Shown here piece by piece: positions 61,801-63,164 of a DNA stretch of 64,000 bases. Made by a program: the position numbers and the translations under genes. Within the stretch, counting starts at the first letter, position 1, and every line of letters starts with the position of its first letter. Origin of the DNA: Cephalopachus bancanus (taxonomy: Eukaryota; Chordata; Mammalia; Primates; Tarsiidae); the NCBI GenBank assembly GCA_027257055.1, contig JAPVLO010000384.1, positions 1-64,000 of the forward strand, in the 5' to 3' direction. Below the pieces are notes generated by a model that made no database searches, had not been told where the DNA came from, and saw only the letters and a program-made list of their open reading frames with translations.

Positions 61801-63164
61801 TGATCTCATTCTGAATATCCACAATCGCATCAAAGTTGGCCACATTGAACACATGGCTCAGTGAAGGCGTGGAGGCAATCTGTTTGAGTTCTTTTGCATC
61901 TGCTGCTTTAATGCCTTGAAAACGAAAGACAAGAATACCCTGAAATGGGAAATGCGCCCGCTGACTAGAGAAGCCCTTTGCCTTCTCAGGATGAAGACAT
62001 GCTCAAATCCTTATTAAGTCACAAGCCAGAGTTGCTCTGCTTCATGACGGACATGCCACTGTTTAGATGACAAAAGCATTCTATGATTCCACATCAAGTG
62101 GCCAGCCAAAGAGGAGCACAAATTGTTAGGAGAACAGAGTGGGCTTTCATCCCAACCAAGCCATCACATGTCTTTGCCATCTGTAAAGATAATACTTTTT
62201 TCTTCCAGAGTCCTGAATGGGCTGGAGCCTCCAAATTCTTCAAGTATTACATAATTTAGGAAACACATTTAAAAAAACTTAATGGTAATACAAGGAGGAG
62301 CTTTATTAGAATCATGGGCCCAGCATGCTCGGAAAAGCAGAGAGCTGGCAAAGAAGGTGGCTACCACCTTGCCTGACGCATGTGCTCAGGGAGTTGCTTG
62401 AGGCAAAGATATGAGCAAAATTGTTACCTAAAGATGATGTGGCTTAATACTACACTATAAAACACAGTAAACACTCCTAATAGCATCCTTCTTGAGGGAT
62501 CAGTCTTGCATCTTCCCAAGCATTGAGTGTTCCGAAGGAGTTCTTGAACGAAAATATTGAACCTACCCAAAGAGAAAACTTCAACCCCAATATTACGAAG
62601 CTCTCTTGCGGGAATTTCCACTTCGTCCTGAGATTTGCCATCCGTAATGATAATTGCCACTTTAGGAAAGCCGACTCTTGCACCAGCAGATTCCGTGAAA
62701 GTATTTTTAACTAAGAAATCAATGGCATCCCCTAAAGGGAAAAAGAAACATGCTCATTCACTCTGAACTAGACAATGTTGCCAAAGTCAAAAACTACGTG
62801 ATTCATTTCAAAGTTATTTAATGCATGATCATTTTGCAATGTGTCATTTGTTTTCTGAAACAGACGTTTGTTTTCAATTAAAAACATCCATGGGACGTAC
62901 CTGTCATTGTGTTGCCACCTTTGTATGGGATTTTTTTTATTGCAGCCAGAAGCTCATCTTGTTGGTAGTACTGACTTAAGTTAAATTCAGTCCTGGTATC
63001 AGAGCTGTACTGAACAACTCCAACCCTTGTCTTCTCTTCCCCAATGTCAAAAGCAGACACAAGTGCAGAAATAAAGTCTAAAATGTACTTAAAATTATTT
63101 CTCCCCACACTCCAGGAGCCATCCACAAGGAAAACCAAATCAGTCCAAGCGCTGACAGAGCATT
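5391..63164 (-). CDS. COL12A1: COL12A1, collagen type XII alpha-1 chain (internal part, 35 exons)
   Basis: Secreted fibril-associated (FACIT) collagen; homotrimers decorate collagen I fibrils in tendon, ligament, fascia and muscle matrix. Seen here: vWA1, FN3, vWA2, five single-exon FN3, one two-exon FN3, vWA3, nine two-exon FN3, in that order, which is the known order of the NC3 region (human chain about 3,063 residues). Joined exons give one open frame of 2,073 codons with phase-1 introns at every domain border. Residue identity to the human protein as I remember it is very high (for example the exon at 6625-6744 seems identical). Missing here: signal peptide, FN3-1, FN3-18, vWA4, TSPN and triple-helical domains. 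The whole-domain exons allow in-frame skipping, consistent with the known long (XIIA) and short (XIIB) isoforms. No premature stop or frameshift was found in any exon. COL14A1 and COL20A1 are related but do not match the sequence. Confidence 0.97.
5538..6624. other. COL12A1: Intron 34/35 of COL12A1
   Basis: 1,087 bp. Short L2/MIR-like 3'-end traces around 5755-5820 and 5850-5890 (cagtaggtgttgaac); otherwise AT-rich sequence in which I recognise nothing. Confidence 0.7.
6625..6744 (-). CDS. COL12A1: COL12A1 window exon 34: FN3 domain, first half
   Basis: 120 nt, phase 1 to 1. Encodes [20 protein letters not shown], then [20 protein letters not shown]. Acceptor gtttccag, donor gtaagg. The split inside this domain is in phase 1 rather than phase 0, so it differs from the eight preceding split FN3 domains. 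Sequence appears identical to human as I recall it. Confidence 0.95.
6745..8136. other. COL12A1: Intron 33/34 of COL12A1
   Basis: 1,392 bp. Holds the minisatellite (6995-7345); the remainder (7350-8130) shows nothing I recognise. Confidence 0.7.
6995..7345. repeat. Minisatellite, about 5.5 units of ~65 bp
   Basis: A unit beginning GAGTGTAGACAGGAACC recurs at about 6998, 7065, 7131, 7193, 7241 and 7303, with spacings 67, 66, 62, 48 and 62. Shared inner words are CTAAGTAGACAGAGCTG and TGTATCATGTGGACAA variants. Copies differ by roughly 15-25%, so it is an old array. Confidence 0.85.
8137..8266 (-). CDS. COL12A1: COL12A1 window exon 33: FN3 domain, second half
   Basis: 130 nt, phase 0 to 1. 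Encodes [20 protein letters not shown], then [20 protein letters not shown] and GRT. Acceptor ctctgcag, donor gtgagt. No long ATG-started frame covers it because it lacks an internal Met. Confidence 0.95.
8267..9891. other. COL12A1: Intron 32/33 of COL12A1
   Basis: 1,625 bp. One MIR relic near the exon 33 end; nothing else recognised. Confidence 0.7.
8405..8585 (+). mobile_element. MIR SINE relic
   Basis: Contains the MIR-like order: gagttagagtcaaacagatctggg, then agcagtcacgtaaaagccacatgactt, then gaggattaaaggcaataa. Old and diverged. Confidence 0.6.
9892..10034 (-). CDS. COL12A1: COL12A1 window exon 32: FN3 domain, first half
   Basis: 143 nt, phase 1 to 0. Begins [20 protein letters not shown], core Trp in [19 protein letters not shown], ends GDPIDEY. 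Acceptor tattttag, donor gtaagt. Confidence 0.96.
10035..10509. other. COL12A1: Intron 31/32 of COL12A1
   Basis: 475 bp; no repeat or other element recognised. Confidence 0.7.
10510..10639 (-). CDS. COL12A1: COL12A1 window exon 31: FN3 domain, second half
   Basis: 130 nt, phase 0 to 1. Encodes [20 protein letters not shown], then [20 protein letters not shown] and GRT. Acceptor cccctgcag, donor gtgagg. A 158-codon open frame on the opposite strand here is only its antisense shadow. Confidence 0.96.
10640..11764. other. COL12A1: Intron 30/31 of COL12A1
   Basis: 1,125 bp; nothing recognised beyond a short A11 run near 11477. Confidence 0.7.
11765..11907 (-). CDS. COL12A1: COL12A1 window exon 30: FN3 domain, first half
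   Basis: 143 nt, phase 1 to 0. Begins [20 protein letters not shown], core Trp in [19 protein letters not shown], ends GTRPSES. Acceptor tttcctcag, donor gtacgt. Confidence 0.96.
12683..12976 (+). mobile_element. Alu-type dimeric SINE (lineage-specific subfamily), copy 1 of a pair
   Basis: Starts GGCCGGGCTCAGTGGCTCAG; diagnostic words CCGCGCCTTTGGGAGG, CTCTACAATAAATCAAAA and CTCCAACTCAAAAAA. Both 7SL-derived arms are present. Flanked by agtgcacagact on both sides. Confidence 0.9.
12992..13274 (+). mobile_element. Alu-type dimeric SINE, copy 2 of a head-to-tail pair
   Basis: Same subfamily as the element just before it, starting AGCCGGGTTCGGTGGCTCAG. It lacks a few bases in the left-arm end (CTGGGCAGCGAGACC). 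Followed by a third copy of the target sequence agtgcacagact. Confidence 0.9.
13718..13847 (-). CDS. COL12A1: COL12A1 window exon 29: FN3 domain, second half
   Basis: 130 nt, phase 0 to 1. Encodes [20 protein letters not shown], then [20 protein letters not shown] and GRT. Acceptor atcattag, donor gtaagt. Confidence 0.96.
13848..14258. other. COL12A1: Intron 28/29 of COL12A1
   Basis: 411 bp, no recognised element. Confidence 0.7.
14259..14398 (-). CDS. COL12A1: COL12A1 window exon 28: FN3 domain, first half
   Basis: 140 nt, phase 1 to 0. Begins [20 protein letters not shown], core Trp in [19 protein letters not shown], ends AGGPEEL. Acceptor gcatttcag, donor gtaatt. Confidence 0.96.
14399..14812. 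other. COL12A1: Intron 27/28 of COL12A1
   Basis: 414 bp, no recognised element. Confidence 0.7.
14813..14942 (-). CDS. COL12A1: COL12A1 window exon 27: FN3 domain, second half
   Basis: 130 nt, phase 0 to 1. Encodes [20 protein letters not shown], then [20 protein letters not shown] and GKT. Acceptor gctcaag has a short pyrimidine tract; donor gtaagt is strong. Confidence 0.95.
14943..17450. other. COL12A1: Intron 26/27 of COL12A1
   Basis: 2,508 bp. Apart from the inverted repeats at 16330-16436 I recognise no transposable element. Confidence 0.7.
16330..16436. repeat. Nested perfect inverted repeats
   Basis: Inner palindrome: 19-nt arms at 16374-16392 and 16395-16413 with a TG spacer (core GATATTTTGTTTGTTAT). 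Outer arms: AATTTGTTTTGTCT at 16330-16343 and its exact reverse complement at 16423-16436. I do not recognise a known MITE. Confidence 0.85.
17451..17593 (-). CDS. COL12A1: COL12A1 window exon 26: FN3 domain, first half
   Basis: 143 nt, phase 1 to 0. Begins [20 protein letters not shown], core Trp in [19 protein letters not shown], ends EGNEQT. N-glycosylation sequon NAT. Acceptor tctttcag, donor gtaatt. Confidence 0.96.
17757..18121 (+). mobile_element. MLT1-type LTR (ERVL-MaLR)
   Basis: Begins TATGGACTGAATGTTCATG and ends GCAGCCAAGGTGACTAATAC, with internal CTTGATCTTGGACTTCCCAG and TCTCCAGAATTGTGAGAA, all characteristic of MLT1 LTRs. Possible target duplication actcctta/actcctca. A non-coding solo LTR filling half the 717-bp intron 25/26. 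Confidence 0.85.
18311..18337 (-). CDS. COL12A1: COL12A1 window exon 25: 27-nt linker microexon
   Basis: Phase 1 to 1. With its neighbours it reads [17 protein letters not shown], a Pro-rich linker between two FN3 domains; the human protein as I remember it has LPILTTQ at this place. Acceptor gttttatttcag, donor gtaagaac, both strong. Being in frame and symmetrical, it could be skipped without a frameshift. Confidence 0.88.
18439..18571 (-). CDS. COL12A1: COL12A1 window exon 24: FN3 domain, second half
   Basis: 133 nt, phase 0 to 1. Encodes [20 protein letters not shown], then [20 protein letters not shown] and SERT. Acceptor tcttcaag, donor gtaggt. Separated from the 27-nt microexon by a 101-bp intron. 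Confidence 0.95.
18807..18946 (-). CDS. COL12A1: COL12A1 window exon 23: FN3 domain, first half
   Basis: 140 nt, phase 1 to 0. Begins [20 protein letters not shown], core Trp in [19 protein letters not shown], ends YGSSDKME. Acceptor ttgtggcag; donor gtggtg is a poor match to the consensus. Confidence 0.95.
20380..20455 (+). mobile_element. MIR SINE relic (core part)
   Basis: Fragment ccaccactcggttactagatgaggttaggcaagtcgttcaaattctctagacc resembles the MIR core (tagctgtgtgaccttgggcaagt...). Diverged. Confidence 0.45.
20456..20770 (+). mobile_element. hAT-like non-autonomous DNA transposon fossil
   Basis: Begins with ctgtgctgtcc, followed by tatgtggctattcagcatttaaaacgtggctag, a text typical of MER/Charlie-type hAT fossils in mammals, and ends around ggaatactgctctagacc. 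Subfamily not assigned. Confidence 0.5.
21327..21376. repeat. (CA)n microsatellite, about 25 units
   Basis: Uninterrupted ACAC tract of about 50 bp; likely length-polymorphic. Confidence 0.97.
21623..21752 (-). CDS. COL12A1: COL12A1 window exon 22: FN3 domain, second half
   Basis: 130 nt, phase 0 to 1. Encodes [20 protein letters not shown], then [20 protein letters not shown] and ETT. Acceptor ttgctgtag, donor gtgagt. Confidence 0.96.
21753..22834. other. COL12A1: Intron 21/22 of COL12A1
   Basis: 1,082 bp; no recognised element. Short overlapping open frames on both strands at 22018-22487 have no recognisable family. Confidence 0.7.
22835..22971 (-). CDS. COL12A1: COL12A1 window exon 21: FN3 domain, first half
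   Basis: 137 nt, phase 1 to 0. Begins [20 protein letters not shown], core Trp in [19 protein letters not shown], ends EEEAKE. Acceptor cttctccag, donor gtaggt. Confidence 0.96.
23178..23256 (+). mobile_element. ~75-nt polyadenylated retroposon resembling an LTR 3' (R) end, copy 1
   Basis: Text GGCAACCCCTTTGGGTCC ... GGGAGCTTTTCTGTCC, AATAAATCCTG, then an A-rich tail. Flanked by target copies tttaaaaaaaataggatc (23160-23177) and ttttaaaaaataggatc (to 23274). AATAAA lies 18 nt from the tail, as in an mRNA 3' end. See copies at 43233 and 50297. Confidence 0.75.
23277..23572 (+). mobile_element. Alu SINE, AluJ-like
   Basis: Left arm with CTTGAGCTAGGAGTTTGAGA and CCAGCCTGGGCAATATAG, right arm with AGTGAGCTATGATCTCACCA. 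Older type than the lineage-specific copies nearby. Confidence 0.9.
23904..24197 (+). mobile_element. Alu-type dimeric SINE (lineage-specific subfamily)
   Basis: Target duplications AAAAGAAAATCCAAGT at 23888-23903 and 24198-24213 are perfect. Body carries ATAAAATCAAAAAATTAGC and CCAACTCAAAA. Confidence 0.93.
24757..25035 (-). mobile_element. L1 ORF2 fragment
   Basis: Minus-strand frame reads [20 protein letters not shown] then [20 protein letters not shown], the C-terminal side of L1 ORF2. Truncated at both ends and without a poly(A) tail. Confidence 0.9.
25255..25315 (-). mobile_element. 61-bp L1 3' end with target-site duplications
   Basis: Minus-strand text GTATACCTAACCCTTAACTG, then TACCCCACAACTTCATAATA and an A-rich tail matches the very end of the L1 3' UTR seen at 37470-37510 and 55390-55430. 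Direct repeats AAATAAAAATATTT at 25241-25254 and 25316-25329. Confidence 0.88.
26136..26265 (-). CDS. COL12A1: COL12A1 window exon 20: FN3 domain, second half
   Basis: 130 nt, phase 0 to 1. Encodes [20 protein letters not shown], then [20 protein letters not shown] and EVT. The Met at the start is an internal residue, not a translation start. Acceptor cattgcag, donor gtaagt. Confidence 0.96.
26572..26714 (-). CDS. COL12A1: COL12A1 window exon 19: FN3 domain, first half
   Basis: 143 nt, phase 1 to 0. Begins [20 protein letters not shown], core Trp in [19 protein letters not shown], ends AGPTEPKE. Acceptor tttgacag, donor gtgagc. Confidence 0.96.
27151..27435 (-). mobile_element. Alu-type dimeric SINE (lineage-specific subfamily)
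   Basis: Reverse-strand Alu: starts with tttttgagttggagtctcat (complement of ATGAGACTCCAACTCAAAAA) and ends gctgagccaacaagcccagc. Confidence 0.9.
27733..28031 (+). mobile_element. Alu-type SINE, slightly 5' truncated
   Basis: Starts TGGCTCAAGTCTGTAATGCC, contains CTCTACAATCAATCAAAAA and ends GACTCAAAAAAAAAAA. A 12-bp duplication in the right arm (aggaccgtggaaggatcgcc). Flanked by agaaagagtg-like ends. Confidence 0.9.
28560..28680 (+). mobile_element. L2-like 3' end relic
   Basis: Order cccaccagtgggggtcccatgagggcag ... gatcacctgc ... ccctcagtaagtatcatttc ... ttgaataaa resembles the L2 3' UTR. Low similarity. Confidence 0.45.
28786..28915 (-). CDS. COL12A1: COL12A1 window exon 18: FN3 domain, second half
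   Basis: 130 nt, phase 0 to 1. Encodes [20 protein letters not shown], then [20 protein letters not shown] and EKT. Acceptor ctctcctag, donor gtaagt. Confidence 0.96.
28916..29448. other. COL12A1: Intron 17/18 of COL12A1
   Basis: 533 bp, no recognised element. Confidence 0.7.
29449..29588 (-). CDS. COL12A1: COL12A1 window exon 17: FN3 domain, first half
   Basis: 140 nt, phase 1 to 0. Begins [20 protein letters not shown], core Trp in [19 protein letters not shown], ends GGKRQE. Acceptor cacacctag, donor gtgagt. First of the nine split FN3 domains after vWA3. Confidence 0.96.
29589..31577. other. COL12A1: Intron 16/17 of COL12A1
   Basis: 1,989 bp. MER5A fossil at the exon 16 side; a faint L2-like piece near 30060-30135; otherwise nothing recognised. 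Confidence 0.7.
31350..31560 (+). mobile_element. MER5A-like hAT-Charlie fossil
   Basis: Contains gagattctcaactaggacag, ttttagttgtcacaactcag, catccagtgggcagaggtca and atctggcccaaagcttcaacag, the hallmark order of MER5A. Ends about 17 nt from the splice donor of window exon 16. Confidence 0.85.
31578..31724 (-). CDS. COL12A1: COL12A1 window exon 16: vWA domain 3, last part
   Basis: 147 nt, phase 1 to 1. Encodes [20 protein letters not shown], then [20 protein letters not shown] and LCNSVKGPG. Compared with the human protein as I remember it there are small changes (VELK to GELK, DDTHDYNV to DDIHVYNV). Donor gtgcga is weak, and a MER5A fossil begins about 17 nt downstream of it. Confidence 0.94.
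31725..32303. other. COL12A1: Intron 15/16 of COL12A1
   Basis: 579 bp, AT-rich, no recognised element. Confidence 0.7.
32304..32468 (-). CDS. COL12A1: COL12A1 window exon 15: vWA domain 3, third part
   Basis: 165 nt, phase 1 to 1. Encodes [20 protein letters not shown] then [20 protein letters not shown] and ends VELFAIG. Third MIDAS element ITDGKS is intact. Acceptor cccactag, donor gtaggc. Confidence 0.96.
32563..32682 (-). CDS. COL12A1: COL12A1 window exon 14: vWA domain 3, second part
   Basis: 120 nt, phase 1 to 1. Encodes [20 protein letters not shown] and ends [11 protein letters not shown], with the MIDAS Thr. Together with exon 13 it matches the single 264-nt exon of vWA1 (150 + 120 = 270), so an extra intron splits this half in vWA3. 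Acceptor gatttcag, donor gtgaga. Confidence 0.95.
32765..32914 (-). CDS. COL12A1: COL12A1 window exon 13: vWA domain 3, first part
   Basis: 150 nt, phase 1 to 1. Begins [20 protein letters not shown] (MIDAS DGSWS) and ends [10 protein letters not shown]. Acceptor gctgtgtcag, donor gtaggt. Confidence 0.96.
32915..34623. other. COL12A1: Intron 12/13 of COL12A1
   Basis: 1,709 bp, AT-rich, no recognised repeat. It marks the downstream border of the block missing from the known short isoform. Confidence 0.65.
34624..34745 (-). CDS. COL12A1: COL12A1 window exon 12: FN3 domain end plus linker to vWA3
   Basis: 122 nt, phase 2 to 1. Encodes [20 protein letters not shown], then [20 protein letters not shown]. 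The last third is a Ser/Thr-rich linker before vWA3. It is the last exon upstream of the part retained in the known short isoform, as I recall the human isoform border (around residue 1188). Confidence 0.95.
34746..35847. other. COL12A1: Intron 11/12 of COL12A1
   Basis: 1,102 bp. Weak MIR/L2-like trace near 35090-35170 (gatgcctgacacacagtaaaatg); otherwise nothing recognised. Confidence 0.6.
35848..36040 (-). CDS. COL12A1: COL12A1 window exon 11: FN3 domain, first part (unusual split)
   Basis: 193 nt, phase 1 to 2. Begins [20 protein letters not shown], core Trp in [10 protein letters not shown], ends TVVLEELR. This FN3 is split later in the fold and in a different phase than all other split FN3 domains here. 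Acceptor tcttccag, donor gtagga. Confidence 0.95.
36041..36439. other. COL12A1: Intron 10/11 of COL12A1
   Basis: 399 bp, no recognised element. Confidence 0.7.
36440..36706 (-). CDS. COL12A1: COL12A1 window exon 10: FN3 domain (single exon)
   Basis: 267 nt, phase 1 to 1. Begins [20 protein letters not shown], core Trp in TWKPAPGRV, then [20 protein letters not shown], ends [12 protein letters not shown]. Acceptor tatcccccag, donor gtaacc. The upstream intron border lies about 25 bp from the target-site copy of an inserted L1. Confidence 0.96.
36760..37515 (+). mobile_element. L1 insertion with 5' inversion
   Basis: 37244-37510 is a sense L1 3' end (GTTCTCACTCATAAACGGAC ... CCTAACCCTGAAATGTACCC then A-rich). 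36760-37243 is L1 ORF2 in the opposite orientation; its minus-strand frame shows reverse-transcriptase motifs ([30 protein letters not shown]) but is truncated at both ends. This is the classical inverted structure; an Alu sits in the tail. Confidence 0.9.
37523..37843 (+). mobile_element. Alu-type dimeric SINE in the L1 tail
   Basis: Starts AGCTGGGCTTGGTGGCTCAG, contains CTCTACAATAAATAAAAAATTAGCC and ends in AAATAAATAAATAA repeats. No separate target duplication from the L1 is evident; the outer repeats aaa[tg]tgtatacc (about 36730 and 37855) flank L1 plus Alu together. Confidence 0.88.
38672..38950 (+). mobile_element. Alu SINE, AluJ-like
   Basis: Starts CCAGGTGCAGTGGCTCATGC; middle A-rich linker has become an AATAATAATAATA run. 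Right arm AGTCCCAGCTACTCGGGAGG. Confidence 0.9.
39877..39962 (+). mobile_element. Alu left-arm fragment
   Basis: GCCAGGTTTGGTAGTTCACA, CGTAATCCTAACACTTTGGG and GAAGTTCGAG; truncated after the first 85 bp. Confidence 0.75.
40844..41116 (-). CDS. COL12A1: COL12A1 window exon 9: FN3 domain (single exon)
   Basis: 273 nt, phase 1 to 1. Begins [20 protein letters not shown] with core Trp in YWTSAPGMV, then [20 protein letters not shown], ends [11 protein letters not shown]. Acceptor tatcctag, donor gtaggt. Confidence 0.96.
43233..43305 (-). mobile_element. ~73-nt polyadenylated retroposon resembling an LTR 3' (R) end, copy 2
   Basis: Minus strand: GGTAACCCCCTCAGGTCCCC, GTGCTTTTCTGTCCTTG, AATAAACCCTGCTTTC then A7. 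Perfect 15-bp target duplication caagagcacttttta at 43218-43232 and 43306-43320. Confidence 0.85.
45814..46047 (-). pseudogene. Possible pogo/Tigger-type helix-turn-helix remnant
   Basis: Frame [20 protein letters not shown] resembles the N-terminal DNA-binding helix-turn-helix of pogo/Tigger-like transposases (x-IARxLxxSxxTV). Only about 40 residues look related and no catalytic domain follows, so this may be chance. Confidence 0.2.
46775..46831. repeat. (CT)n microsatellite, about 28 units
   Basis: Nearly pure CT tract (one early GT interruption). In the COL12A1 transcript it reads (GA)n. Confidence 0.97.
48045..48265 (+). mobile_element. Tigger/pogo-type MITE fossil (MER2/MER44-like)
   Basis: Contains cagttgatcactgaacaacatgagttt, gctgaatccatgtgtatgga, and tggattttggtatatgtgggagtcctggga...cgggtataccgag, the text of a common mammalian Tigger-derived element. 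Confidence 0.65.
48368..48515 (-). mobile_element. MIR SINE
   Basis: Plus-strand text ccataataaccctggaagga, gatggataaactgaggctcag and aaggtcacacagctaagtagc is the reverse of the MIR consensus. Confidence 0.85.
49674..49946 (-). CDS. COL12A1: COL12A1 window exon 8: FN3 domain (single exon)
   Basis: 273 nt, phase 1 to 1. Begins [20 protein letters not shown], core Trp in [10 protein letters not shown], then [12 protein letters not shown], ends [12 protein letters not shown]. Acceptor is ttttttaatgaag, donor gtaatt. The 8.6-kb intron that follows is the largest in the window. Confidence 0.96.
50297..50377 (-). mobile_element. ~75-nt retroposon resembling an LTR 3' (R) end, copy 3
   Basis: Minus strand: GGCAACCCTCTTTCTGGTCC, GTGGGAGCTTTTCTGTC, TTAATAAACTCCTGC then T6CAC7. 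Possible target copies aaagtagat and aaatgtagat. The tail is not A-rich in this copy. Confidence 0.65.
50860..51020. repeat. Purine-rich (GGGA/GGAA) tract
   Basis: Plus strand is dominated by G and A (gggagggagggtaag, gtggagggagggagggg, gggaaaagggagggg). In the transcript it is a long pyrimidine tract. Confidence 0.85.
51085..51290 (+). mobile_element. MIR SINE
   Basis: tagctacacaactctgagct, ggattaaatgagacaac and cctgacacaaagaggcgctgatagatgttcat follow the MIR consensus. Confidence 0.8.
51750..52022 (-). CDS. COL12A1: COL12A1 window exon 7: FN3 domain (single exon)
   Basis: 273 nt, phase 1 to 1. Begins [20 protein letters not shown], core Trp in [10 protein letters not shown], then [12 protein letters not shown], ends [12 protein letters not shown]. 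Acceptor aatttcag, donor gtagag. Confidence 0.96.
52350..52733 (+). mobile_element. Alu SINE with internal tandem duplication
   Basis: Left arm starts CTGGACATGGTGACTCATG. About 90 bp of the left arm (from TTGCTTGAGCCCAGGAGTT to the linker) is present twice, at 52411-52500 and 52501-52588. Right arm ends in A13. Confidence 0.9.
53395..53560 (+). mobile_element. MIR SINE relic
   Basis: tgattaaatgaaataatcac, tagcacagcacccgacacac and gcaggagcacaatcattg are MIR-like. Confidence 0.55.
54270..54900 (+). mobile_element. Older L1M 3' end, interrupted by a SINE
   Basis: cacaatagctgaaaggaaaacgcaaccc, gaaattctgacacatgctac, gtgaaataagccagtcacaa and ggttaaaatggtaaattttatgttatg are typical of L1M-family 3' ends. 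Its text is interrupted at 54362-54490. Confidence 0.85.
54362..54490 (+). mobile_element. Alu-type monomer nested in L1M
   Basis: AGCTGGGTGTCATTATGCAT, CCTGTAGTCCTAGTTACACT, TTGAGCCCAGGAGGTCAAG and CATCTTTTTAAAAAAA. One arm only. Confidence 0.8.
54972..55445 (+). mobile_element. L1 3' end, 5' truncated
   Basis: Starts in ORF2 end/3' UTR text (cacgcatgtttgttgcagct, attcacaatagcaaaaacatgg) and ends CCTAACCCTGAATTGTACCC, then A-rich. Same young L1 family as the copies at 37244 and 59153. Confidence 0.9.
55646..55699. repeat. Perfect 27-bp tandem duplication
   Basis: The 27-mer starting acaaaggcatttgcaatact occurs at 55646-55672 and again at 55673-55699, without mismatch. Confidence 0.95.
55782..56054 (-). 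CDS. COL12A1: COL12A1 window exon 6: FN3 domain (single exon)
   Basis: 273 nt, phase 1 to 1. Begins [20 protein letters not shown], core Trp in [10 protein letters not shown], ends [11 protein letters not shown]. Two N-glycosylation sequons are visible (NTT near the start, NVT in [11 protein letters not shown]). Acceptor ttttaatag, donor gtgtga. Confidence 0.96.
56055..57562. other. COL12A1: Intron 5/6 of COL12A1
   Basis: 1,508 bp; one interrupted Alu. 56690-57560 shows nothing recognised. Confidence 0.7.
56311..56680 (+). mobile_element. Alu SINE with foreign insert in the left arm
   Basis: CTGGATGCAGTGGCCACGCC is followed by about 62 bp of non-Alu text (with C10 at about 56353-56362) before TCCAGCACTTTGGAAGGTCA resumes the Alu. 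The right arm is complete and ends in an AATAATTATTATTATT tail. Confidence 0.85.
57563..58165 (-). CDS. COL12A1: COL12A1 window exon 5: complete vWA domain 2 in one exon
   Basis: 603 nt, phase 1 to 1. Begins [20 protein letters not shown] and ends [10 protein letters not shown]. All MIDAS pieces are present: DGSYS, GGSTNTG and ITDGKSSD. Unlike vWA1 (three exons) and vWA3 (four exons), this domain has no internal intron. Donor gttagt, acceptor cttgacag. The Lys-rich end is the linker to the next FN3. Confidence 0.97.
58322..58612 (-). CDS. COL12A1: COL12A1 window exon 4: FN3 domain between vWA1 and vWA2
   Basis: 291 nt, phase 1 to 1, a whole fibronectin type III domain plus linker. Begins [20 protein letters not shown], has the core Trp (LSWSPPPSP), the YKV strand and the [11 protein letters not shown] strand, and ends KTQPMKVQV. 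Only one 156-bp intron separates it from the vWA2 exon. Confidence 0.96.
59005..59490 (+). mobile_element. L1 insertion with 5' inversion
   Basis: 59153-59490 is a sense L1 3' end (GCAGCAGCTTGGATGGAATT ... CCTAACCCTCAATTGGACCC then A-rich). 59005-59152 is L1 text reversed (ttatggctgcataatattcc, attgtgaacaacgctgcgat). Confidence 0.85.
60358..60652 (+). mobile_element. Alu-type dimeric SINE (lineage-specific subfamily)
   Basis: Left arm rearranged (GTCCAGGCCTGGCAAGGCGC), linker CTCTACAATAAATCAAAAAAA, end CCCCAACTCAAAAAAAAG. Confidence 0.88.
61296..61592 (+). mobile_element. Alu-type dimeric SINE (lineage-specific subfamily)
   Basis: Starts CTGGGCTCGGTGGCTCAGCC, has CCGCGCCTTTGGGAGG, CTCTACAATAAATCAAAATG and CTCCAACTCAAAAAAAG. 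About 150 bp upstream of the exon 3 donor side. Confidence 0.92.
61741..61914 (-). CDS. COL12A1: COL12A1 window exon 3: vWA domain 1, C-terminal part
   Basis: 174 nt, phase 1 to 1. Encodes [20 protein letters not shown], then [20 protein letters not shown] and [17 protein letters not shown]. The Cys in QVCSG pairs in the family with the Cys before the first strand. Acceptor gttttcaag, donor gtgagt. Confidence 0.95.
61915..62566. other. COL12A1: Intron 2/3 of COL12A1
   Basis: 652 bp. On the minus strand a text ending in AATAAAGCTCC lies near 62295-62310, resembling a transcript 3' end, but no poly(A) tail or target repeat is visible. Confidence 0.55.
62567..62731 (-). CDS. COL12A1: COL12A1 window exon 2: vWA domain 1, middle
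   Basis: 165 nt, phase 1 to 1. Encodes [20 protein letters not shown] then [19 protein letters not shown] and ends EVFSLG. Contains the third MIDAS element (ITDGKS). Acceptor ccctttag, donor gtaggt. Same length and border positions as the corresponding exon of vWA3 (32304-32468), which shows the two domains share an ancestral exon layout. Confidence 0.95.
62901..63164 (-). CDS. COL12A1: COL12A1 window exon 1: vWA domain 1, N-terminal part
   Basis: 264 nt, phase 1 to 1. Begins [20 protein letters not shown] and ends [10 protein letters not shown]. Carries the MIDAS DxSxS motif (DGSWS) and the threonine of the second MIDAS loop (GGNTMTG). Acceptor gtgtttcag, donor gtacgt. Starts the first von Willebrand factor A domain, a Rossmann-like fold that in this family mediates matrix protein binding. 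Confidence 0.96.

Noticed and set aside
62290..62440. Possible fourth copy of the small LTR-end-like retroposon
   Set aside because: It has AATAAAGCTCC on the minus strand but its upstream text does not match the other three copies, and there is no tail or target repeat.
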